From DAIODI01 sp046349255 (GTDB lineage Bacteria > Pseudomonadota > Alphaproteobacteria > Rhizobiales > Aestuariivirgaceae), in contig JAXMCR010000002.1 in the NCBI GenBank assembly GCA_046349255.1, positions 248,001-312,000 of the forward strand: a stretch of 64,000 nt of DNA, given 5' to 3'. The notes under the pieces are model-generated. The model worked only from the letters and a program-made list of their open reading frames with translations. It ran no database searches and was not told where the DNA came from. Made by a program: the position numbers and the translations under genes. Numbering within the stretch: the stretch's first letter is position 1; the number at the start of each line of letters is the position of its first letter. Shown piece by piece: positions 37,116 through 44,655 of the stretch.

Positions 37116-37541
37116 ATGCCGAAGATCGTCGTGGCGATGGACGGGTCGGAGCACGCGATTCGCGCGCTGCATTACGCGATCGACCGGGCGCGGATGACGC
37201 CCGGAAGCTCGCTCGCCGTGGTCAACGTGCAGGCGGGCATCCCCGCCTCCGTCACCGACTTCGTCGGCAGCGACGCCGTCGAGGGTTTTCACCGCGACCA
37301 GGCGGATGCCGAGTGCAACGAAGCGCGTACCGCGCTCGCGGAGGCGACCGACGTGCCGAGCGAGGTGGTGTTCCTCGTGGGCTCCCCCGCCGAAGCCATC
37401 GATCAGTTCGTGCGTGAGACGGGCGGCGAGGAACTGGTGATGGGCCGCCGCGGCCTCGGCACGCTGGGCAGCATCCTCATGGGCTCGGTCGCGACCCGAA
37501 TCCTCCACCTCGTCGACGTGCCCGTGACGTTGGTGAAGTAG
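37116..37541 (+). CDS. Universal stress protein
   Basis: A 141-residue single-domain UspA-fold protein. The ATP-binding pattern is GRRGLGTLGSILMGSVATRIL (G-x2-G-x9-G-S/T type) followed by the dimer strand VPVTLVK. It is the last gene of the tctCBA-terC-terC operon. By family it would bind ATP and modulate stress responses or, as shown for some USPs, a partner transporter; the latter is inference from its place in the operon. Confidence 0.9.
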   Translation: MPKIVVAMDGSEHAIRALHYAIDRARMTPGSSLAVVNVQAGIPASVTDFVGSDAVEGFHRDQADAECNEARTALAEATDVPSEVVFLVGSPAEAIDQFVRETGGEELVMGRRGLGTLGSILMGSVATRILHLVDVPVTLVK

Positions 37542-37552
37542 GATCACCAAGT

Positions 37553-37581
37553 AAAATGCCCGGTCCCATCAGAACCGGGCA
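37553..37581 (-). terminator. Rho-independent terminator of the formyl-CoA operon
   Basis: The 8-base stem TGCCCGGT/ACCGGGCA with a 9-base loop is followed by TTTTAC on the minus strand. It lies 32 bases after the stop of the formyltransferase-like gene, and it also marks the convergence point with the transporter operon. Confidence 0.8.
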
Positions 37582-37612
37582 GAGGTTGCACGGGAGATGC
37601 AACGAACGCTGA

Positions 37613-38530
37613 TCAGGTGCCGAGCTTCGTCCCGACCGCGATGCCCTGCGCCTTCACCCAGTCGGCGGCGGCGACCTTGTCGCCACCTTTCGGGCGCACG
37701 CGCTGGAGCAGGATGCGGCCGCCCTGCGCCTGCACCTGCACCCCCTCGGGGCCGATGTCGACGACGGTGCCGGGCTCACCCGCGCCCTCGCGCCGGCGCG
37801 CATCGAACACCTGCACCTCGGTGCCATTCAGCGTCGTCCAGGCGCCCGGCTGGGGGTTCGCCGCGCGGATGACGTTGTAGACGTCGGCGACCGGCTTCTC
37901 CCAGTCGATCTTCGCGTGTTCCTTCTTGAACCAGCTCTCGTAGGTCGCCTGGCTCTCGTCCTGCTTGACGCGCGGCGCCTTGCCGGAGCGGATCAGGTCG
38001 ATCGCCTCGAGGGTGGTCTTCACGCCGAGCGGAAAGATCTTGTCGAAGTAGACCTGGCCCAGCGTCTCGTCCGGGCCGATCTCGACTTCGCGCTGCAGCA
38101 GGATGTCGCCCTCGTCGAGACCGTCGTCCGGGTAGAACCAGGTGAGGCCCGTCTTCGTCGCGCCCCACGCCATCGGCCAGTTGATCGAGGAGGGGCCGCG
38201 ATGCCTCGGCAGGAGCGAGGGGTGGAAGCAGATCGAGCCGTGCGTCGGCACGCTGCGCACGTTCTCCGGCACGAAGATGATCATGTAGGCCATGACCATC
38301 AGGTCGGGCTTCAGCGCCTTCATCTCGTCCACCACGGCGGCGTCCTTGTAGGACGCAGGCTGGTAGAGTGGGATGCCGCGCTCGAGCGCGGCCTGCTTCA
38401 GCGGATCGGGCGGCCGGCCCTCCTTGTCGGGGGCCGTGTAGACGGCGACCACCTCGTCCTTGCCGGCGTCGAGGATGGCTTCGAGCGCCGCCTTGCCGAA
38501 GGCCTGCTGCCCGTTGACGATGATCCGCAT
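37613..38530 (-). CDS. Stand-alone 10-formyl-THF hydrolase-like formyltransferase
   Basis: A 305-residue formyltransferase-fold protein that resembles the N-terminal hydrolase domain of ALDH1L1 (10-formyl-THF dehydrogenase) more than Fmt. Matching segments are HPSLLPRHRG (103-112), DDGLDEGDILLQ (135-146) and GKAPRVKQDESQATYE. The catalytic His103 and Asp139 (ALDH1L1 His106, Asp142) are present, while the Asn of Fmt is Cys101 here and Ile in ALDH1L1. It has the C-terminal OB-like domain. As the last gene of an operon with a CoA-transferase and a ThDP lyase it probably handles the formyl group between formyl-CoA, folate and formate. Methionyl-tRNA formylation is unlikely. Confidence 0.82.
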   Translation of the reverse strand: MRIIVNGQQAFGKAALEAILDAGKDEVVAVYTAPDKEGRPPDPLKQAALERGIPLYQPASYKDAAVVDEMKALKPDLMVMAYMIIFVPENVRSVPTHGSICFHPSLLPRHRGPSSINWPMAWGATKTGLTWFYPDDGLDEGDILLQREVEIGPDETLGQVYFDKIFPLGVKTTLEAIDLIRSGKAPRVKQDESQATYESWFKKEHAKIDWEKPVADVYNVIRAANPQPGAWTTLNGTEVQVFDARRREGAGEPGTVVDIGPEGVQVQAQGGRILLQRVRPKGGDKVAAADWVKAQGIAVGTKLGT

Positions 38531-38555
38531 ACGGATAGTTCTCCCCTGAAGCCGG

Positions 38556-39827
38556 TTACTCGGCCGCCATCTTCGGCGCGCCCATGGCGCCCGAGGTCAT
38601 GATCTGCGCAACGTCGTCGTTCGAATAGCCAAGCACTTCGCGGAGGATCTCCTCGTTGTGCTCGCCGAGCAGCGGCGAGCGCTTCACCTCGGCGGGCGAG
38701 TCCGACAGCTTCACCGGCATGCCGACGCTGAGGTACTTGCCGCGCGTCGGATGATCGACCTCGACGATGGTGCCGGTTTCGCGCAAGGACGGCTCCTCGG
38801 CGATCTCCTTCATGGAGAGGATCGGGCCCACCGGGATATCGACGGGGTTGCAGATCTCCATGACTTCGAACTTCGTCTTGGTCATGGTCCACGCCTCGAC
38901 CGTGTCGAAGATCAGGTTCAGCTTGTCGAGGCGCGCCGGCGGCGTGGCGAAGGCCGGATCGGTCTTCCACTCCGGCTTGCCGATCACGTCGCACACCTTG
39001 TCCCACACGGCCGCCTGCGTGATGAAGTACACGTAGGCGTTGGGGTCCTTCTCCCAGCCCTTGCACTTCAGGATCTTGCCCGGCTGGCCGCCGCCCGAGT
39101 CATTGCCGGCGCGCGGCACCGCCTCGCCGAAGGGCACACCCTCGCCGAACTGCGAATACTCCTTGAGCGGACCCTTCTCGAGCCGCTGCTGGTCGCGCAG
39201 CTTCACCCGGCAGAGGTTCAGCACGCCGTCCTGCATGGCCGCGAGCACGCGCTGGCCCTTGCCCGTGTGCGTGCGCTGGTAGAGCGCCGCGACGATGCCG
39301 AACGCGAGGTGGAGGCCGGTGCCCGAGTCGCCGATCTGCGCGCCGGTGACGAGCGGCGGGCCGTCCCGGAAGCCGGTCGTCGAGGCCGAGCCGCCGGTGC
39401 ACTGGGCGACGTTCTCGTAAACCTTGCACTCCTCGTAGGGGCCGGGGCCAAAACCCTTCACCGAGGCGTAGATCATGCGCGGGTTGAGCTGCTGGATGCG
39501 TTCCCACGTGAGGCCCATGCGGTCGAGTGCGCCGGGCGCGAAGTTCTCGACGAGGATGTCGCAGGTCTTCACCAGCTTCTCGAGCACCTCCTTGCCCTTC
39601 GGCGTCTTGGTGTCGAGGGTGATCGAGCGCTTGTTGTGGTTGAGCATGGTGAAGTAGAGCGAGTCCGCGCCCGGTACGTCGCGCAGCTGGCCGCGCGTCG
39701 CATCGCCCTCGCCCGGGCGTTCCACCTTGATCACGTCCGCGCCGAGCCACGCGAGCAGCTGCGTGCAGGTCGGGCCCGACTGCACGTGCGTGAAGTCGAG
39801 CACCTTGATTCCCTTGAGAGCCTTCAT
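38556..39827 (-). CDS. frc: Formyl-CoA:oxalate CoA-transferase-like, CaiB/BaiF class III
   Basis: A 423-residue class III CoA-transferase very like Oxalobacter FRC throughout: LDFTHVQSGPTCTQ, YENVAQCTGG, LRDQQRLEKG, QPGKILKCKGWEKDP and LLGEHNEEIL. The catalytic aspartate is D167 (GAQIGDSGTG), and Gln16 matches FRC Gln17. Two active-site features differ: the Trp48 equivalent is Gln47 (TRGQLRD), and the first residue of the tetraglycine loop is Ser244. The enzyme would swap CoA between formyl-CoA and oxalate or another acid. The ATG has AGGAGG upstream; 31 bases separate it from the ThDP enzyme gene. Confidence 0.87.
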   Translation of the reverse strand: MKALKGIKVLDFTHVQSGPTCTQLLAWLGADVIKVERPGEGDATRGQLRDVPGADSLYFTMLNHNKRSITLDTKTPKGKEVLEKLVKTCDILVENFAPGALDRMGLTWERIQQLNPRMIYASVKGFGPGPYEECKVYENVAQCTGGSASTTGFRDGPPLVTGAQIGDSGTGLHLAFGIVAALYQRTHTGKGQRVLAAMQDGVLNLCRVKLRDQQRLEKGPLKEYSQFGEGVPFGEAVPRAGNDSGGGQPGKILKCKGWEKDPNAYVYFITQAAVWDKVCDVIGKPEWKTDPAFATPPARLDKLNLIFDTVEAWTMTKTKFEVMEICNPVDIPVGPILSMKEIAEEPSLRETGTIVEVDHPTRGKYLSVGMPVKLSDSPAEVKRSPLLGEHNEEILREVLGYSNDDVAQIMTSGAMGAPKMAAE

Positions 39828-39858
39828 CGTCCGATCCTCCTAACGCCCTGCCTGCTGC

Positions 39859-41580
39859 TCACTTGTACATGGTCTGGTTCTTGGTGCCCGGCGCGTACTC
39901 GTTCGGGTCGATCCAGACGTTGACCACCGCGCACCGCCCGGTCTTGGCGATCGCCTCGCGGGCCCGGCGCAGCGCCGGCTGGATCTGGTCGGGCTCGCGA
40001 ACCTCCTCGCCGTAGCCGTCGAGCATGTGGGCGAACTTCGAGAATTCGACGTCGCCGAGCTTGTTGCCGATGTCGCCGCGCTGCGGGCCGTACTTGGCAA
40101 TCTGTCCGTAGCGGATCTGGTTCATCGCCGAGTTGTTGCCGACGACGGCGAGGAACGGCGCGTTGAAGCGGTTCGCCGTCTCCATGTCGAAGGCGGTCAT
40201 GCCGAACGAACCGTCGCCGAACAGGCACATCACCTCCTTTTCAGGATGGGCGAGCTTCGCAGCCATCGCAAAGCCGGTGCCGACGCCGAGCGAACCGAGC
40301 GCGCCGGGGTCCATCCACTGGCCGGGGCCGCGGGGACGCACGGCCTGCGCCGAAATAGTCACCACGTCGCCGCCGTCGCCGATGTAGACGGTGTCCTCGG
40401 CGAGGAACTCGTTGATCTCCCAGGCAAGCCGATAGGGATGGATCGGCTTCTGATCGGACTTGAACAGCGGCATCAGCTTCTCGGTCGCGACCGCCTCGGC
40501 CTCCGTGAGTTGCTTCATCCACTGTTGGCGGAGCTTGCGCTTGCCCTGGTCGATCTTCGCGGACGCAGCGCCGAGCACCGCGCCGAGGATCGCGCCCGGA
40601 TCGCCGACGAGGCCCAGCGTGATGTCGCGGTTCTTGCCGACGGTGCGATAGTCCATGTCGATCTGCACCAGCGTCGGCACGTCGATGCGCTTGCCGTAGC
40701 CCATGCGGAAGTCGAACGGGGTGCCGACGATCACGATCACGTCCGCCTTCGCGAACGCGAGTGAGCGGGTACGGTCGAAGTGGTGGGGGTCGCCGGGCGG
40801 CAGCAGGCCGCGGGAGGCGCCGTTGAAGTAGCCGGGGATGTCGAGTCCGCGCAGGAGCGCGATCGCCTCGTCCTGGCCGCGGGCGGTCCACACCTGCTGG
40901 CCGTAGAGGATCGCCGGGCGCTCGGCCTTGACGAGGATGTCGGCGAGCTTCTCGATGTCGCGCGGGTCGCCGATCGACTTCGTCGAGGCGCGGTAGTGGC
41001 CGGCCTCCGGGATCACCGCCTTGTCGATCGCGATCTCGCGGTCGAGCACGTCGCGCGGGATTTCGAGGTAGGCCGGTCCCGGCGCGCCGGCGAACGCCTC
41101 GCGCGCGGCCATCGAGATCATGTCGGCGACGCGCTCGGTCGAGAACACGCCGGCAGCGAATTTGGTGATCGGCTGCATCATCTCGACGTGCGGCAGGTCC
41201 TGCAGCGAACCCATCTTGTGCTGGGTGAGCGAGGACTGGCCGCCGATGTGCAGGATCGGGCTTTCCGAGCGGAACGCGGTCGCCACACCCGTCACCGCGT
41301 TGGTGCAGCCGGGGCCGGCGGTGGTGACGACGCAGCCGAGCTTGCCGGTCTGGCGTGCGTAACCGTCGGCGGCATGCGCGGCCACCTGCTCGTGGCGCAC
41401 GTCGATGATGCGGATGCCTTCGTCGAGGCAGCCGTCGTAGATGTCGATGATGTGGCCGCCGCACAGCGTGAAGATCGTGTCGACGCCCTCGTTCTTCAGC
41501 GCCTTGGCGACGAGGCGGCCGCCCGAGACGACGTTCTGGTCTACCGACTTCTTGTGCAGGGTGTCTGTGGCTGTCGACAT
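39859..41580 (-). CDS. ThDP-dependent lyase/decarboxylase (oxalyl-CoA decarboxylase or 2-hydroxyacyl-CoA lyase candidate)
   Basis: A 573-residue three-domain ThDP enzyme of the acetolactate synthase-like superfamily. The catalytic Glu is E64 in DVRHEQVAAHAADGYAR; the ThDP-Mg motif runs GDGSFG (455-460) to GNNSAMNQ (481-488). The N-terminal FTLCGGHIIDIYDG is like ILVBL-type proteins. The Tyr-Glu and NNGGIYKG-type residues of Oxalobacter oxalyl-CoA decarboxylase are not found. With a formyl-CoA transferase downstream, the product is probably formyl-CoA, from oxalyl-CoA or by cleavage of a 2-hydroxyacyl-CoA. Acetolactate synthase is unlikely, as no small subunit is near. Confidence 0.83.
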   Translation of the reverse strand: MSTATDTLHKKSVDQNVVSGGRLVAKALKNEGVDTIFTLCGGHIIDIYDGCLDEGIRIIDVRHEQVAAHAADGYARQTGKLGCVVTTAGPGCTNAVTGVATAFRSESPILHIGGQSSLTQHKMGSLQDLPHVEMMQPITKFAAGVFSTERVADMISMAAREAFAGAPGPAYLEIPRDVLDREIAIDKAVIPEAGHYRASTKSIGDPRDIEKLADILVKAERPAILYGQQVWTARGQDEAIALLRGLDIPGYFNGASRGLLPPGDPHHFDRTRSLAFAKADVIVIVGTPFDFRMGYGKRIDVPTLVQIDMDYRTVGKNRDITLGLVGDPGAILGAVLGAASAKIDQGKRKLRQQWMKQLTEAEAVATEKLMPLFKSDQKPIHPYRLAWEINEFLAEDTVYIGDGGDVVTISAQAVRPRGPGQWMDPGALGSLGVGTGFAMAAKLAHPEKEVMCLFGDGSFGMTAFDMETANRFNAPFLAVVGNNSAMNQIRYGQIAKYGPQRGDIGNKLGDVEFSKFAHMLDGYGEEVREPDQIQPALRRAREAIAKTGRCAVVNVWIDPNEYAPGTKNQTMYK

Positions 41581-41628
41581 GATGTTCCTCCGGTGCCCAG
41601 TCTCTCGTTGGTTTTCAGGTGGGAAGCG

Positions 41629-42339
41629 TCAGGCGGTCTTGGCGCGGTTAAGTCGCGCGAGATCCACCCAGGTGCGCCGAACGTGCGCGTGGAGCCGCAT
41701 CGTGTGCTCGCGCACGAGGTCCGCGGCGAGGTCGGCGTTCCGCGCCTCGATCGCGTCGATGATGTGCGTGTGGTCCTCGACCGAGCGGCGGATGCGGTCG
41801 CCCTCCGCCATCGCACGCTCGCGGATCGAGCGCATGTGGAGGAACAGGCCGTCGGCGATCTCCTTCAGCAGCCGGCATCCAGAGAGTTCGAGGATGCGCT
41901 GGTGGAACGCGATGTTCTGCTCGGAGTACTCGTCGAGATGTGCGGCGAGTTCGGCGGTCGAATAGCCGGGGAGCGCGCGGCGCAGCGTGTCGATCTCCTC
42001 GTCGGTCGCCTTCTGGCAGACGAGCCGCGCGGCCATGCTCTCGAGCGCCGCCCAGGCGACGATCATCTCGAGGATCTCCTCGAGACTCTTGCGCTTGATG
42101 AACACGCCCCGACGCGGCTGGATTTCGACGAAGCCCTCCTGCTCGAGCCGGGCGAGGGCCTCGCGGATCGGCGTGCGCGAGATGCCGAGCTCGGCCGACA
42201 TGCGGCGCTCGTCGAGGCGCAGGTCCGCCTCGGGATCGTAGATGTTCATCGACGTGATCGCGCCCTTCAGGACCTCGTAGATGTGCTCCTTGAGGCTGAA
42301 GTTGCTGCCGACCGGCTGCAGGACGATTTTTGGCCGCAT
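41629..42339 (-). CDS. GntR-family transcriptional regulator, FCD (FadR) type
   Basis: A 236-residue regulator. Residues about 15-80 hold the GntR winged helix (ELGISRTPIREALARLEQEGF), and residues about 95-220 form an all-helical FCD ligand domain. The metal-binding FCD pattern (Asp and three His) is visible in LDEYSEQNIAFHQ, LFLHMRSIRERA and DHTHIIDAI. Ligands are usually small organic acids. It is the first gene of the formyl-CoA operon (49 bases before the ThDP gene) and probably autoregulates through the palindrome 79 bases upstream. There is no clear ribosome binding site; the ATG fits the family start. Confidence 0.9.
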   Translation of the reverse strand: MRPKIVLQPVGSNFSLKEHIYEVLKGAITSMNIYDPEADLRLDERRMSAELGISRTPIREALARLEQEGFVEIQPRRGVFIKRKSLEEILEMIVAWAALESMAARLVCQKATDEEIDTLRRALPGYSTAELAAHLDEYSEQNIAFHQRILELSGCRLLKEIADGLFLHMRSIRERAMAEGDRIRRSVEDHTHIIDAIEARNADLAADLVREHTMRLHAHVRRTWVDLARLNRAKTA

Positions 42340-42417
42340 GGGTCTGGTCTCGGACCTTGCGCCTTCCAGCCTGTCACACTCGGCCGGAACGGCAGGATTT
42401 AAGCCACTCGCGGGCGC

Positions 42418-42427
42418 TGGTATACCA
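42418..42427. promoter_or_regulatory. GntR/FCD-type operator upstream of gntR
   Basis: The perfect palindrome TGGTATACCA matches the typical FadR-subfamily operator. Two AGACCAG direct repeats, 18 bases apart (42429 and 42447), follow. It lies in the divergent region between the GntR gene and the dioxygenase gene and has a near copy upstream of tctC. Confidence 0.6.
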
Positions 42428-42571
42428 CAGACCAGAGCGAAGGCAAAGACCAGTGCGGTATGGATTTTACGCTTCTGGTAGGATCGCCGAAAGTCGGGTT
42501 GGACCGGTATTGTAACTCAGACTGTTTCAGATTATCTCCGCCGGTGAACCACTGCAACGGAAACCCTGCCC

Positions 42572-43360
42572 ATGTCCGCCATGCCGTCGATCTTCGTCTC
42601 CCACGGTGCGCCGAACCTCGTGCTGCACCCCTCCGCGACGCGCGAGTTCCTCGCCTCCTTCGCAGCATCGCTGCCGAAGCCGAAGGCGATCGTGTCGGTC
42701 TCGGCGCACTTTGAGGCGAACGATCCCGTCGCAATCGCCGACGAGAAGCCCGGGATGATCTACGACTTCGGCGGCTTCGAGAAAGAGCTCTACTCGATGG
42801 TCTATCCCGCGCCCGGCGACCGCGCGCTGGCGATCCGCGTCGCGGACCTCGCCCGCAAGACCGGGTTCAAGGCGAACGCCGCACAGGGGCGCGGTTACGA
42901 CCACGGCACCTGGGTGCCGCTCATGCTGCTCTATCCGAAGGCCGACATCCCCGTCGTCCAGCTCTCGGTGTCGCCCGGGCATGATGCGCAGTGGCACGAG
43001 AAGCTCGGGCAGGCGCTAGCGCCGTTGCGCGAGGAAGGCATTTTGATCTTCGGGTCGGGATCGACCACCCACAATCTCCACGCCTACTTCCGCGGCGGCT
43101 ACGGGCCCTCCTCGCCGGCGCCCGCCTGGGTGACCGAATTCGCCGACTGGGTGAACGCGAAGGCGACGGCCGGCGATACGAATGCGCTCGTCAACTGGGA
43201 ACGCGAAGCGCCGCACGCGCGGGAGAATCATCCGACGCCCGAGCATTTCCTGCCGCTGTTCGTGGCGATGGGCGCGGCCGGCGAAGGCGCGAAGGGACGG
43301 CGCATCCACCAGTCGACGTCGCACGGCGTGCTCGCGATGGACGCCTACGCGTTCGGCTGA
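42572..43360 (+). CDS. DODA-type extradiol ring-cleavage dioxygenase (LigB-like)
   Basis: A 262-residue protein of the class III extradiol dioxygenase family related to YgiD/DODA. Metal-site residues are in FVSHGAP (His11), VSAHFE and GYDHGTWVPL, with a further conserved His in STTHNLHAY. Bacterial relatives cleave catechols such as DOPA or have quinone-related roles; the substrate is unknown. ATG 42572 or 42581 could start it. It diverges from the GntR operon and shares its regulatory region, but no metabolic link is evident. Confidence 0.87.
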   Translation: MSAMPSIFVSHGAPNLVLHPSATREFLASFAASLPKPKAIVSVSAHFEANDPVAIADEKPGMIYDFGGFEKELYSMVYPAPGDRALAIRVADLARKTGFKANAAQGRGYDHGTWVPLMLLYPKADIPVVQLSVSPGHDAQWHEKLGQALAPLREEGILIFGSGSTTHNLHAYFRGGYGPSSPAPAWVTEFADWVNAKATAGDTNALVNWEREAPHARENHPTPEHFLPLFVAMGAAGEGAKGRRIHQSTSHGVLAMDAYAFG

Positions 43361-43413
43361 AGGCAGTCGCTGACCCCTCCAGCCGAACAGCCCCCGGTCG
43401 AGGCGAAACGCGG

Positions 43414-44412
43414 TCAGACGAAGTCGAAGTCACTGGCCGTGAGCGGTACGTTGCCGAAGATCTGGATCTTGAAGTCCGTCGCGCCGGTCTCGGCAGTGAC
43501 GTACGTGTAGCCGCCATTCTGTGAGATCGTCAGGTCATCGAAGGCGTCTACGCCCGACGGCTTGGCGAACACGATCTTGTCCTCGCCCTTCACAAAATCC
43601 CAGATCGTGTCGTAGTTGTTGGTGGAGCTCTCGGCGGCAGTGTTGAACTTGAACGTGTCCTTGCCCACGCCGCCATAGAGCGCATCCTTCCCTTCGCCGC
43701 CGATCAGGAGGTCGTTGCCCACGTTGCCGTAAAGATAATCGTCGCCCTGGTCGCCGCGGAGTTCGTCGTTCCCAGCATCGCCCTGCAACCAGTCGTTTCC
43801 GGTGCCGCCGGAGATCTTGTCGTTGCCGCCCTTCCCGAACAGGAAGTCGTCGCCGCCCTTTCCGTCGATGATGTCGCGGCCCTCGCCGCCGATCAGCAGG
43901 TCCATCTTGTCGGTGCCGTTGATCGTCTTCACGAACACGAACTCGTCTGCGGTCAGTGTGAAGCCGCCGTTCACGGTGAAGTAGACGGTGAAGGCGAAGT
44001 CGCCCGCCTTCCAGGTCGACAGGCCGTCCCGGTGGAAGTCGGCGAAGCTGGTGGCGATCGAGGAGTCGATCTCGATCTTGTCCTCGCCGCGCGTGAAGTC
44101 CCAGATGGTGTCCTGCGTGGTGTTCCCCGCCGGACTTGCGGACGGAGTCAGGAAGCTGAAGGTGTCGTTGCCGGCGCCTCCGAAGAGCCAGTCCCGACCC
44201 TCGCCGCCGACAAGCACGTCGTCGCCGTCGCCGCCATAGAGGAAGTCGTTGCCGGGTCCGCCATCGAGCGTGTCGTTCCCCGAGTTGCCCTCGATCCAGT
44301 CGCTGCCGGTGAGACCCTTGAGGATGTCGTTTCCTGCCTTGCCGTACAGGAAGTCGTTGACCGCCGTTCCCGCCAAGTCGTCGTTGCCGTTCGTACCGTT
44401 GATGATCGCCAT
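43414..44412 (-). CDS. RTX-type calcium-binding repeat protein with internal duplication
   Basis: A 332-residue acidic protein made of two similar halves. Each has a run of hemolysin-type nonapeptides (GGxGxDxLx; about residues 5-90 and 175-250) followed by an RTX C-terminal module with the shared sequence DTIWDF and GEDKI. There is no signal peptide; the hydrophobic-acidic C-terminus ASDFDFV fits a type I secretion signal. No catalytic domain is visible. Its start begins MAIINGTNGNDDLAG, typical of this protein class. The upstream 240 bases are extremely AT-rich for this genome. Confidence 0.88.
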   Translation of the reverse strand: MAIINGTNGNDDLAGTAVNDFLYGKAGNDILKGLTGSDWIEGNSGNDTLDGGPGNDFLYGGDGDDVLVGGEGRDWLFGGAGNDTFSFLTPSASPAGNTTQDTIWDFTRGEDKIEIDSSIATSFADFHRDGLSTWKAGDFAFTVYFTVNGGFTLTADEFVFVKTINGTDKMDLLIGGEGRDIIDGKGGDDFLFGKGGNDKISGGTGNDWLQGDAGNDELRGDQGDDYLYGNVGNDLLIGGEGKDALYGGVGKDTFKFNTAAESSTNNYDTIWDFVKGEDKIVFAKPSGVDAFDDLTISQNGGYTYVTAETGATDFKIQIFGNVPLTASDFDFV

Positions 44413-44655
44413 GGCCGTTCCCTGTTGGAGTTCATTGCCGTTTTTCTAATTCTAGGGCGACCAGTAGACTTTTATACATCTACTGCAAGCAAAAGTATTT
44501 TGAATCTCTATACTTTCTACTTATAGTTGCTCTATCTGTATGCTGAAAATTGTCTATGGTTGCTTCGTAATACTTAGAATTGAATAATTCGTACGCAGAA
44601 AAACGGCTGGGGTTGCCGCGCGCCGCCAATCAACATCCCGCATTGAAAATCGAAA
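44413..44655. promoter_or_regulatory. AT-rich upstream region of the RTX gene
   Basis: A 243-base gap. From about 44440 to 44600 it is dominated by A and T, in strong contrast to the GC-rich surroundings, with many TA steps and several possible -10 boxes such as TATACT. No gene is seen. The composition suggests binding by an AT-selective nucleoid protein (for example MucR/Ros or an H-NS-like silencer). Confidence 0.6.

Noticed and set aside
37613..38530. Methionyl-tRNA formyltransferase (fmt)
   Set aside because: The catalytic Asn of Fmt is Cys, no def gene is adjacent, and the conserved segments follow ALDH1L1 more closely.
39859..41580. Acetolactate synthase large subunit
   Set aside because: The fold fits, but no small regulatory subunit or branched-chain genes are nearby, and the operon has formyl-CoA transferase and GntR-FCD partners.
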